DNA from: Sphingomonadaceae bacterium
GTDB lineage: Bacteria; Pseudomonadota; Alphaproteobacteria; Sphingomonadales; Sphingomonadaceae
Direction: 5' to 3'
NCBI GenBank assembly: GCA_019454625.1
Contig: JACFNY010000105.1
Coordinates: 1-6,996 of the forward strand
Length of the DNA stretch: 6,996 bases
A program made the position numbers and the translations under genes. The notes under the pieces are model-generated. The model did no database searches. It was not told the DNA's origin and saw only the letters and a program-made list of their open reading frames with translations. Positions 1 through 5,717 of this stretch are shown one piece after another; position 1 is the first letter of the stretch; each line of letters begins with the position of its first letter.

Positions 1-1
1 C

Positions 2-337
2 AATCTGCTGCTTGGCAGCGATCGCATCGCCGCCGCCGTCGACAGCGGCGAGGCGGCGCTCGTGCTGCGCGCGGCCGACGCGGCGCCCGACGGTGTGCGC
101 AAGCTGGCGCAGCGGTTGCATTCGGCGGGCGGAAAGGCCAAAGCAATCGCCTTGCCGGCGGGCCGGGACGAATTGTCCTTGGCGCTCGGGCAGGCCAATG
201 TGGTACACGCCGCGCTTCGCGACCGGCAGGCGGCGCTTCGCGTCGAGTCTGCGGTCGGCCGTTGGCGCGCGTATCTCGGCCTGCATGACGGAATCGGAAT
301 TGAGGGCGGCGAGCCGCCTGCTGGACTTGAGTTGTAA
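2..337 (+). CDS. YlxR/DUF448 family RNA-binding protein, C-terminal part (5' truncated)
   Basis: The reading frame enters from the left edge and ends at TAA 335-337, giving 111 visible residues. The N-terminal YlxR (DUF448) domain lies outside the window. What remains resembles the L7Ae-like C-terminal half found in alphaproteobacterial members: an alanine-rich alpha/beta region, then residues ELSLALGQANVVHAAL at roughly 57-72 of the visible part, a block I recognise from this family. It sits directly upstream of infB, the usual ylxR place in the nusA-ylxR-infB cluster, and the stop lies only 9 bases before the infB start, so the two are very likely co-transcribed. The family is thought to bind RNA, and YlxR proteins have been linked to regulation of translation and RNase P, but the exact role of this long form is not settled. 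Identification rests on both position and the short motif; the ATG at 62 is internal, not the start. Confidence 0.82.
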   Translation, partial: NLLLGSDRIAAAVDSGEAALVLRAADAAPDGVRKLAQRLHSAGGKAKAIALPAGRDELSLALGQANVVHAALRDRQAALRVESAVGRWRAYLGLHDGIGIEGGEPPAGLEL

Positions 338-346
338 AGGGTACGA

Positions 347-2875
347 ATGAGCGACGATAACAAACCGAAGCTGGGCGCGCGTGCACCGCTTGGAATCAAG
401 CGCACGGTCGACGTCGGCAAGGTCAAGCAGAGCTTCAGCCACGGCCGGACCAAGTCCGTCGTCGTGGAAGTGAAGCGTCGGCGCGTGCTCGGACGGCCCG
501 ATGGCGCGCCCGAAGAAACGCCGGTGGCGGAGGCTGCACCTGCGGCCGCCGCACCCGTTGCCGCGCCGCCGAAGCCTGTCGCCGAAGCGCCCAAGCCACG
601 TCCCGCCGCGCCGAACGACCTGATGACGCGTCAGGAGCGGCAGGCGCAGTTGCTGCGCGAGGCCGAGGAAGCGCGCCTGAAGACGCTGGAGGACCAGCGC
701 CGCCGCGAGGAGGCCGAGCGCGCCGAGGCGGTCGAGGCCGAGCGCCGCCGCGCCGAGGAAAAGCGCCGCGAGGAAGAATCGCGCGAAGCCGCCCCCGCCG
801 CGCCCGAACCCGCGCCGGAACCTGAACCCGTTGCCGCAGCGGCAGCCGCACCCGCAGCCTCGGCAGCGAAGCGCGAGGCCGCGCCTGCCGCCGACGACGA
901 CAACGGCCGCGGCGTGCGCCGCGGCGCGCCCGCGCCCGTGCGCAAGGAAGCGCCGAAGCCCGCGCGCGGACGCGGCGACGACCATCGCCGTTCCGGCAAG
1001 CTCACCGTCACCCGCGCGCTGGAAGGCGACGAGGACGGCCGCGCCCGCAGCCTCGCCGCGCTCCGCCGCGCACGCGAGAAGGAACGCCGTGCCCACATCG
1101 GCGGTGCCAACCAGGCGAAGCAGGTGCGCGACGTGGTCGTCCCCGAGGCGATCACCGTGCAGGAGCTTGCGAACCGCATGGCCGAGAAGGGCGCCGACCT
1201 CGTGAAGGCGCTGTTCAAGATGGGCTCGATGGCGACCATCAACACTACCATCGACCAGGACACCGCCGAGCTGCTCGTCACCGAGTTTGGCCACAACATC
1301 AAGCGCGTCAGCGAATCCGACGTCGAACTCGGCCTCGAGGGCGAGGCGGACAATCCCGCCGACCTCAAGCCGCGCCCGCCGGTCGTCACCATCATGGGCC
1401 ACGTTGACCACGGCAAGACTTCGCTGCTCGACGCGCTGCGCGGCACTGATGTCGCCACCGGCGAGGCCGGCGGCATCACGCAGCATATCGGCGCCTATCA
1501 GGTGAAGGTCGCCACGGGCGATCTCGTCACCTTCCTCGACACGCCCGGTCACGAGGCGTTCACCGAGATGCGCGGCCGCGGCGCGAACGTCACCGATCTC
1601 GTCGTGCTGGTGGTCGCCGCCGACGACGGCCTGAAGCCGCAGTCGATCGAGGCGATCAACCACACCAAGGCGGCGGGTGTTCCGATGATCGTCGCCATCA
1701 ACAAGTGCGACAAGCCGGGCGCCAAGCCGCAGAAGGTACGCGAGGAGCTGCTCCAGCACGAGATCGTCGTCGAGGATATGGGCGGCGACGTGCAGGACGT
1801 GGAAGTCTCCGCGCTCAAGAAGACGAACCTCGACAAGCTGCTCGATGCGATCCTATTGCAGGCCGAGCTTCTGGAACTGAAGGCGAACCCGAATCGCCCG
1901 GCCGAGGGCACGGTGATCGAGGCGAAGCTCGACAAGGGCCGCGGCCCGGTCGCGACCGTGCTCGTCAGCCGCGGCACCGTGCGCGTCGGCGACATCTTCG
2001 TCGTCGGCGCCGAGTGGGGCAAGGTGCGCGCGCTCGTCGACGACCGCGGCGCGCAGGTGAAGGAAGCGGGTCCGTCGAAGCCCGTCGAGGTGCTCGGCCT
2101 TTCCGGTACGCCGATGGCGGGCGATGCGTTCGCCGTCGTCGAGAACGAAGCGCGCGCCCGCGAGATCGCGGCCTATCGCGCTTCCGTTTTGCAACGCAAG
2201 CGCACGACGCAGGCGCCCGCGAACCTCGAGACGATGTTCTCGGCGCTCAAGGAAAAGCAGGCGCTCGAATTCCCGCTCATCATCAAGGGCGACGTGCAGG
2301 GCTCGGTCGAGGCGATCGTGGCGGCGGTGAACAAGATCTCCACCGACGAGATCAGGGCGCGCGTTCTGCATTCGGGCGTCGGCGGCATCACCGAATCGGA
2401 CGTGACGCTCGCGAGCGCTTCGGGCGCGCCGATCATCGGCTTCGGCGTGCGCGCCAACGCCAAGGCGCGCGAGATCGCCGAGCAGCGCGGCGTCGCGCTC
2501 AAGTACTACGACGTGATCTACGACCTCGTGGACGACGTGAAGGCGGCGATGGCCGGCCAGCTCGGCCCCGAGAAGATCGAGAACGTCGTCGGCCGCGCCG
2601 AGATCCGCGAGGTGTTCCAGGCCGGCAAACACGGCAAGGCTGCCGGTCTGCTCGTGCTCGAAGGTGTCATCCGCAAGGCGCTCAAGGCGCGTGTCATGCG
2701 CGACGATGTCATCATCTACAACGGCGCAGTCGCCTCGCTGCGCCGCTTCAAGGACGACGTCGCCGAAGTGCGTGCCGGTCTCGAATGTGGTGTCACGCTG
2801 GAGAACACCACGGACATCAAGCCCGGTGACTATCTCGAGACGTTCGAGGTCGAGGAGCGCGAGCGGACGCTCTAG
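347..2875 (+). CDS. infB: Translation initiation factor IF-2
   Basis: A GTPase that places fMet-tRNA on the 30S subunit and promotes subunit joining. The 842 residues fit the alphaproteobacterial size range. Residues about 13-50 form the IF-2-associated N-terminal block ([20 protein letters not shown] at 27-46). Residues 51-92 are Ala/Pro-rich, 95-148 are a charged Arg/Glu/Ala stretch likely to form a long helix or coiled coil, and 149-215 are again Ala/Pro/Arg-rich. The second IF2_N domain is near 265-320. The G domain shows G1 GHVDHGKT 351-358, G2 GGIT 375-378, G3 DTPGH 398-402, G4 NKCD 452-455 and G5 SAL 488-490. The beta-barrel, IF-2 domain 3 and the fMet-tRNA-binding C-terminal domain fill the rest. 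The ATG is preceded by AAAGGG at 336-341, which overlaps the upstream stop codon. All motifs are intact. G4 has Cys where E. coli has Ile. Whether M93 serves as an internal start, as happens in E. coli infB, cannot be told; I see no clear ribosome binding site there. Confidence 0.99.
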   Translation: MSDDNKPKLGARAPLGIKRTVDVGKVKQSFSHGRTKSVVVEVKRRRVLGRPDGAPEETPVAEAAPAAAAPVAAPPKPVAEAPKPRPAAPNDLMTRQERQAQLLREAEEARLKTLEDQRRREEAERAEAVEAERRRAEEKRREEESREAAPAAPEPAPEPEPVAAAAAAPAASAAKREAAPAADDDNGRGVRRGAPAPVRKEAPKPARGRGDDHRRSGKLTVTRALEGDEDGRARSLAALRRAREKERRAHIGGANQAKQVRDVVVPEAITVQELANRMAEKGADLVKALFKMGSMATINTTIDQDTAELLVTEFGHNIKRVSESDVELGLEGEADNPADLKPRPPVVTIMGHVDHGKTSLLDALRGTDVATGEAGGITQHIGAYQVKVATGDLVTFLDTPGHEAFTEMRGRGANVTDLVVLVVAADDGLKPQSIEAINHTKAAGVPMIVAINKCDKPGAKPQKVREELLQHEIVVEDMGGDVQDVEVSALKKTNLDKLLDAILLQAELLELKANPNRPAEGTVIEAKLDKGRGPVATVLVSRGTVRVGDIFVVGAEWGKVRALVDDRGAQVKEAGPSKPVEVLGLSGTPMAGDAFAVVENEARAREIAAYRASVLQRKRTTQAPANLETMFSALKEKQALEFPLIIKGDVQGSVEAIVAAVNKISTDEIRARVLHSGVGGITESDVTLASASGAPIIGFGVRANAKAREIAEQRGVALKYYDVIYDLVDDVKAAMAGQLGPEKIENVVGRAEIREVFQAGKHGKAAGLLVLEGVIRKALKARVMRDDVIIYNGAVASLRRFKDDVAEVRAGLECGVTLENTTDIKPGDYLETFEVEERERTL

Positions 2876-2884
2876 GGCGTCCGC
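2863..2884 (+). other. Strong stem-loop over the infB stop codon
   Basis: GCGGACGC (2863-2870) and GCGTCCGC (2877-2884) are perfect reverse complements, giving an 8-bp GC-rich stem. The 6-base loop TCTAGG contains the infB stop codon TAG (2873-2875). A U-G closing pair could shrink the loop to CUAG. No T-run follows, so it is not an intrinsic terminator. It ends 3 bases before the weak ribosome binding site of rbfA (GGGAAG, 2887-2892). It could tune translation of rbfA, serve as an RNase site or protect a 3' end; the function is inference. Confidence 0.6.
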
Positions 2885-2895
2885 GCGGGAAGCCT

Positions 2896-3282
2896 ATGCG
2901 GCAGACGCAGACCCCCGAGGGCAAATCGGTCCGGCTGCTCCGGATCGGCGAGCAGGTGCGCCATGTGCTGGCGGGCGTGCTCGGCCGTGGCGAGGTGCGC
3001 GATCCGGTGCTCGAATCGCATATCGTCTCGGTGAGCGAGGTGCGCGTCTCGCCGGACCTCCGCATCGCCACCGCCTTCGTGAAGGCGCTGGGCGGCGATG
3101 ACGACGAGGTGCTCGCCGCGCTGCGGCGCAACGCGAAGTTCCTGCGCGGCGAGGTGGCGCGTTCCATGACCACCAAGTACACGCCCGAGCTCAAGTTCCG
3201 CCTCGACGAGAGCTACGAGGAAGCAAGCCGCATCGACGCGCTGCTGCGCGACCCGAAGGTGGCGCGCGACCTCGAGGACTGA
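2896..3282 (+). CDS. rbfA: 30S ribosome-binding factor A
   Basis: A single KH-like domain protein of 128 residues that binds the free 30S subunit and assists late maturation of the 5' end of 16S rRNA; in E. coli it is needed for growth in the cold. Family landmarks are the N-terminal helix [14 protein letters not shown] at 16-29, the strand block [22 protein letters not shown] near 44-65, the helix [17 protein letters not shown] near 74-91, and the closing [19 protein letters not shown] near 98-116. Length is normal for the family. The start ATG lies 20 bases after the infB stop with a modest ribosome binding site (GGGAAG 2887-2892), which suggests coupling to infB translation. The stop TGA shares its last A with the ATG of the next gene. 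Position right after infB is the standard one. Confidence 0.97.
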   Translation: MRQTQTPEGKSVRLLRIGEQVRHVLAGVLGRGEVRDPVLESHIVSVSEVRVSPDLRIATAFVKALGGDDDEVLAALRRNAKFLRGEVARSMTTKYTPELKFRLDESYEEASRIDALLRDPKVARDLED

Positions 3283-3869
3283 TGGCGAAGCTGTATTTCT
3301 ACTTCGCGTCCATGAACGCGGGGAAATCGACGACGCTGCTGCAATCGAGCTTCAACTACGCCGAGCGCGGGATGCGGACGCTGCTGTTCACGGCGGCGGT
3401 GGATGACCGCGCCGGGCACGGGCGCATCAATTCGCGGATCGGGCTTGAGGCCGAGGCCATCCCCTTTTCGGGCGATACCGACCTCGATGCCATCGTTTCG
3501 GCGGAGCACGGGCAGGCGCCGATCCACTGCGTGCTTGTCGACGAGGCGCAGTTCCTCAGCCGCGAGCAGGTCGACCAGCTTGCGGCGGTCTGCGACCGGC
3601 TCGGCGTTCCCGTGCTCGCCTACGGGCTTCGCACGGATTTCCGGGCCGAGTTGTTCGAGGGGAGCGCGCGGCTGCTCGCGATTGCCGACAAGCTCGTCGA
3701 GCTGAAATCCGTGTGCGAATGCGGGCGCAAGGCGACGATGAACCTGCGCGTCGATGCGGCCGGTAAGCCGGTAAGCGAAGGCGTGCAGACCGACATCGGC
3801 GGCAACGACCGCTACGTGGCGCTCTGCCGCAAGCATTTCCTCGAACGCCTCGCCCTGAACGGGAACTGA
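3282..3869 (+). CDS. tdk: Thymidine kinase (class II, TK1-like)
   Basis: Phosphorylates thymidine (and deoxyuridine) with ATP in the cytoplasmic salvage route to dTMP. The 195 residues match the usual size. The P-loop is SMNAGKST at 10-17. The Walker-B-like VLVDEAQFL spans 84-92, with E88 as the expected catalytic base. YGLRTDF at 114-120 is the conserved thymidine-site block. The structural zinc site is represented by C145 and C147 (VCECGRK), and by C182 and H185 (CRKH). The lasso-loop region [15 protein letters not shown] lies at 164-178. All key residues are present, so an active enzyme is expected. The ATG overlaps the rbfA stop by one base (TGATG at 3280-3284), with GAGGA at 3274-3278 inside rbfA as ribosome binding site, pointing to translational coupling. 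Thymidine salvage has no evident link to ribosome assembly, so this looks like a guest gene in the infB operon. Confidence 0.98.
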   Translation: MAKLYFYFASMNAGKSTTLLQSSFNYAERGMRTLLFTAAVDDRAGHGRINSRIGLEAEAIPFSGDTDLDAIVSAEHGQAPIHCVLVDEAQFLSREQVDQLAAVCDRLGVPVLAYGLRTDFRAELFEGSARLLAIADKLVELKSVCECGRKATMNLRVDAAGKPVSEGVQTDIGGNDRYVALCRKHFLERLALNGN

Positions 3870-3887
3870 CCTTGCCGCTCAGTCGTC
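3862..3887 (+). promoter_or_regulatory. Possible EcfG-type (general stress response) promoter
   Basis: GGAAC at 3862-3866, overlapping the last codons of tdk, is followed after 17 bases by CGTC at 3884-3887. The alphaproteobacterial EcfG sigma consensus is GGAAC-N16/17-CGTT, so eight of nine bases fit at a permitted spacing. Transcription would begin near 3894, about 37 bases before the start of the exported-protein gene, a sensible leader length. I found no convincing sigma-70 promoter in the same gap. A match of this quality can occur by chance. Confidence 0.3.
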
Positions 3888-3917
3888 GTTCACCCGTCGG
3901 GGCGGATAAGAGGCACG

Positions 3918-3923
3918 AAGGAG
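3918..3923 (+). promoter_or_regulatory. Ribosome binding site of the exported-protein gene
   Basis: AAGGAG, a near-perfect anti-16S match, lies 7 bases before the ATG at 3931. It fixes that start and shows the small gene is translated on its own rather than by coupling to tdk. Confidence 0.85.
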
Positions 3924-3930
3924 ACAGGGC

Positions 3931-4341
3931 ATGAAGACGATGTTCCATGCTGTCGGAGCGGGCGTGATCGCCGCGCTCCTTTCCGCCGTTCCGGCGATGG
4001 CTGCCGAGCCGCAGGCGAAGTCCCCGGCAAAACTGGGCGAGGAAGCGCGTATTCCGTTCGCCGATACGACCGGCATCCGCAACTTCCGCGCCGAAAGCGA
4101 CAAGGCCCTTTACATCGAGGGGCAGACCGGGCGCTGGTACTGTGCCGAGACGCTTGGCCCGTGCACCGGCCTCAACTTCGCGAACAAGATCGGTTTCGTC
4201 ACCAAGGGCACCGGGACGCTCGACAGGTTCGGGCAGATCCTCGTCGACGGCCGCACTTGCCAGCTCAAAAGCCTCGTGACGGCGGAAGACCCGGGCAAGA
4301 AGGCGAAAGCCGAAAAGGCCGAGGACGGCAAAGAGGACTGA
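3931..4341 (+). CDS. Small exported protein, DUF6491-like
   Basis: A 136-residue protein of unknown function. Residues 1-24 are a clear Sec signal peptide: K2, a hydrophobic core AVGAGVIAALLSAV at 7-20, and the cleavage motif AMA at 22-24, so the mature protein is expected in the periplasm. The body reads IPFADTTGIRNFRAE at 41-55, ALYIEGQTGRWYCAETLGPC at 59-78, NFANKIGFVTKG at 82-93, LDRFGQILVDGRTCQLKSL at 97-115. From memory this pattern (IPF..GIR.W/F, aromatic ..WY, GPC, IGF, LD.F, .C..SL) is that of the DUF6491 family common in Sphingomonadales and Xanthomonadales; no search was possible. Cysteines at 71, 78 and 110 could allow one disulfide. The last 20 residues are Lys/Glu/Asp-rich and probably disordered. 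It has its own strong ribosome binding site and perhaps its own promoter. It lies 61 bases after tdk and 32 bases before truB. Confidence 0.8.
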   Translation: MKTMFHAVGAGVIAALLSAVPAMAAEPQAKSPAKLGEEARIPFADTTGIRNFRAESDKALYIEGQTGRWYCAETLGPCTGLNFANKIGFVTKGTGTLDRFGQILVDGRTCQLKSLVTAEDPGKKAKAEKAEDGKED

Positions 4342-4350
4342 CAGGTGCGG

Positions 4351-4374
4351 CGCGGGGCGGTAAGGCCCCCTGCG
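4351..4374 (+). promoter_or_regulatory. truB ribosome binding site within a possible hairpin
   Basis: TAAGG at 4361-4365 lies 8 bases before the GTG at 4374 and is the only good Shine-Dalgarno match serving the truB frame. GGGGC (4354-4358) can pair with GCCCC (4365-4369), leaving most of the AAGG in the loop. A further three pairs (4351-4353 with 4372-4374) across a two-base bulge would reach the first base of the GTG. This could damp initiation, but such short GC stems are common by chance at this base composition. Confidence 0.4.
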
Positions 4375-5255
4375 TGCATGGCTGGATCATCCTCGACAAG
4401 CCGCTGGGGCTAACCTCGGCGCAGGGCGTCGCCGCGATCAAGCGGCTGTGGCGGCAGGCGGGCCTGCCGAGGCCGAAGGTCGGCCACGGCGGCACGCTCG
4501 ATCCGCTGGCGACCGGCGTGCTGCCGATCGCGCTCGGCGAGGCGACCAAGCTGACCGGCCGGATGCTGAACGGGGACAAAGTATACGAATTTACCGTGCG
4601 CTTCGGCATTGCGACGGAGACCGACGATGCCGAGGGCGCGGTGGTGGCAACTTCGGACATCCGCCCGCCGCGCGCGGCGATCGAGGCGGTGCTGCCGCGC
4701 TTCACCGGCGCCATAGAGCAGCGCCCGCCCGCCTATTCGGCGCTGAAGGTGGACGGCGAGCGGGCCTATGCGCGGGCGCGGGCCGGGGAGACCGTGATCC
4801 TGCCGCCGCGCACGGTGACCATCCACGACCTGCGGCTTCTGGACGCGGGCGGCGAGACGGCGACGTTCTCGGTCTCCTGCTCCAAGGGCACCTACGTCCG
4901 CAGCCTCGCGCGCGACCTTGCGGAGGCGCTGGGCACCGTCGGCCACGTGGTCATGCTGCGGCGCACGAAGGCGGGGCCATTCGGCCTCGAAAGCGCGATA
5001 GCGCTGGACAAACTCGGCGAACTCGCTATGGAGCGGCGGCTTATGGCGGCACTGTTGCCGCTGACCGCGGGGCTGGACGACATCCCGGCTCTGGCGGTCG
5101 ACCCCGGCGAAGCGGCCCGGCTCAAATCGGGCCAGACGCTCGCCGGACGTCCCGAACCGGACGGACTCGTGGTCGCGATGCTGGACGAAGTGCCCGTCGC
5201 GCTCGCCCGCGTTGAAGCGGGGACGGTCCGTGTGGAGCGGGGCTTCAACCTCTAG
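4374..5255 (+). CDS. truB: tRNA pseudouridine(55) synthase TruB
   Basis: Converts U55 to pseudouridine in the T-loop of nearly all tRNAs. The open frame extends further left but contains no plausible start with a ribosome binding site except GTG 4374, which gives the family-typical beginning (M/V)[14 protein letters not shown] and 293 residues, close to the usual size. Starting further upstream would overlap the exported-protein gene by up to about 180 bases. The catalytic motif [15 protein letters not shown] is at 37-51 with D43 as the nucleophile. Other landmarks are [20 protein letters not shown] near 69-88, [16 protein letters not shown] near 118-133, and [19 protein letters not shown] near 168-186. 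The C-terminal part, about 240-293, is the short PUA-like tail. No key residue is missing. It follows the exported-protein gene by 32 bases and precedes rpsO by 17, the standard truB-rpsO order. Confidence 0.97.
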   Translation: MHGWIILDKPLGLTSAQGVAAIKRLWRQAGLPRPKVGHGGTLDPLATGVLPIALGEATKLTGRMLNGDKVYEFTVRFGIATETDDAEGAVVATSDIRPPRAAIEAVLPRFTGAIEQRPPAYSALKVDGERAYARARAGETVILPPRTVTIHDLRLLDAGGETATFSVSCSKGTYVRSLARDLAEALGTVGHVVMLRRTKAGPFGLESAIALDKLGELAMERRLMAALLPLTAGLDDIPALAVDPGEAARLKSGQTLAGRPEPDGLVVAMLDEVPVALARVEAGTVRVERGFNL

Positions 5256-5260
5256 ACGAC

Positions 5261-5266
5261 AAGGAG
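5261..5266 (+). promoter_or_regulatory. Strong ribosome binding site of rpsO
   Basis: AAGGAG lies 6 bases before the ATG at 5273, optimal spacing for a highly expressed ribosomal protein gene. The 17-base truB-rpsO gap leaves no room for a separate promoter inside it. Confidence 0.88.
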
Positions 5267-5272
5267 TCCACG

Positions 5273-5542
5273 ATGTCGATTACAGCCGAGCGCAAGGAAG
5301 CGCTGATCAAGGAACATGCCCGCGCCGAAGGCGACACCGGCAGCCCCGAAGTTCAGGTCGCGATCCTTTCGGAGCGCATCGCCAACCTCACCGAGCACTT
5401 CAAGAGCCACGCCAAGGACAACCATTCGCGGCGCGGCCTTCTGATGCTGGTGAACAAGCGGCGCACGCTGCTCGATTACCTGAAGCGGAAGGACGAGGGG
5501 CGGTATACCGACCTCATCGGGAAGCTCGGGCTTCGCAAGTAA
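5273..5542 (+). CDS. rpsO: 30S ribosomal protein S15
   Basis: A primary 16S rRNA-binding protein of the small subunit platform, which contacts the helix 20-22 junction and helps form bridge B4 to the 50S subunit. The 89 residues are exactly the normal length. The signature [16 protein letters not shown] is at 21-36. The rRNA-binding block [16 protein letters not shown] is at 42-57, with H42, H46, D49, S52 and R53 in place. The C-terminal helix [24 protein letters not shown] ends the protein. In E. coli S15 represses its own translation through a leader pseudoknot; here the leader would lie inside the truB 3' end and I cannot show such a structure. A terminator-like hairpin starts 12 bases after the stop. 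Confidence 0.99.
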   Translation: MSITAERKEALIKEHARAEGDTGSPEVQVAILSERIANLTEHFKSHAKDNHSRRGLLMLVNKRRTLLDYLKRKDEGRYTDLIGKLGLRK

Positions 5543-5553
5543 AAGGTTCGTCT

Positions 5554-5579
5554 CGGGCGCCGCGCACGGCGCCCGTTTC
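5554..5579 (+). terminator. Terminator-like hairpin after rpsO
   Basis: CGGGCGCCG (5554-5562) pairs perfectly with CGGCGCCCG (5567-5575), a 9-bp almost all-GC stem with a 4-base CGCA loop, followed by TTTCG. The T-run is only three bases, so it is probably a partial terminator or attenuator rather than a full stop. The place matches the E. coli rpsO terminator, which lets part of the transcripts continue into pnp and protects the rpsO 3' end. Confidence 0.7.
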
Positions 5580-5626
5580 GCATTGAAGGTACGGCGGGCG
5601 CGAAAATGCCCACCGACGTGCGCAAA

Positions 5627-5654
5627 CCGTCCGCCGCGATAGGCGCGGGGACGG
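5627..5654 (+). promoter_or_regulatory. pnp leader hairpin 1 (AUAGG loop)
   Basis: CCGTCC (5627-5632) pairs with GGACGG (5649-5654), and after a bulged G (5633) CCGCG (5634-5638) pairs with CGCGG (5644-5648). This makes 11 pairs closing the pentaloop ATAGG (5639-5643). There is no T-run, so it is not a terminator. It lies in the untranslated leader of pnp. In E. coli a pnp leader stem-loop is cut by RNase III and then used by PNPase to repress itself; this could be an equivalent, by inference only. Confidence 0.6.
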
Positions 5655-5662
5655 ATGATGGA

Positions 5663-5697
5663 GGCCGGGCGGGCATAGGGCCCGTTCTTGACCGGCC
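5663..5697 (+). promoter_or_regulatory. pnp leader hairpin 2 (AUAGG loop)
   Basis: GGCCGG (5663-5668) pairs with CCGGCC (5692-5697). Inside, CGGGC (5670-5674) pairs with GCCCG (5680-5684) around the pentaloop ATAGG (5675-5679), the same loop as the preceding hairpin. The two stems are separated by one base on the left and seven (5685-5691) on the right. The structure ends 3 bases before the pnp ribosome binding site (AAGGA, 5701-5705), so it is well placed to affect translation or RNA processing. Confidence 0.5.
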
Positions 5698-5700
5698 GCG

Positions 5701-5705
5701 AAGGA
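5701..5705 (+). promoter_or_regulatory. Ribosome binding site of pnp
   Basis: AAGGA ends 12 bases before the ATG at 5718, a longer spacing than usual. The A-rich GGAAAACAG that follows may help initiation. The start is supported by the family-typical N-terminus [13 protein letters not shown]. Confidence 0.65.
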
Positions 5706-5717
5706 AACGGAAAACAG

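Noticed and set aside
435..1150. Repetitive Ala/Pro/Glu/Arg-coding stretch in infB, considered as a repeat element or an inserted segment
   Set aside because: IF-2 proteins normally carry such a variable, low-complexity linker between the N-terminal block and the G domain; frame and codon use continue without a break.
1853..2632. A 259-codon minus-strand open frame opposite infB
   Set aside because: Same explanation: high-GC shadow with no family resemblance and no ribosome binding site that stands out.
1705..2829. A 374-codon open frame on the + strand inside infB
   Set aside because: Its product is a low-complexity Arg/Gly/Ala-rich string in a shifted frame of the well-conserved IF-2 C-terminal half. 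It is a compositional shadow.
3905..3910. GATAAG as a -10 box for the exported-protein gene
   Set aside because: No -35-like sequence lies 16-18 bases upstream; TTGCCG at 3872-3877 is 27 bases away.
5583..5608. TTGAAG followed by an A/T-rich GAAAATG as a pnp promoter
   Set aside because: The spacer is only 13-14 bases, too short for sigma-70, and the -10 match is poor.
5688..5693. TTGACC resembling a sigma-70 -35 box before pnp
   Set aside because: A -10 box at normal spacing would fall at about 5711-5716 (AAAACA), placing the transcript start inside pnp, after its ATG. The bases are also part of the second leader hairpin.
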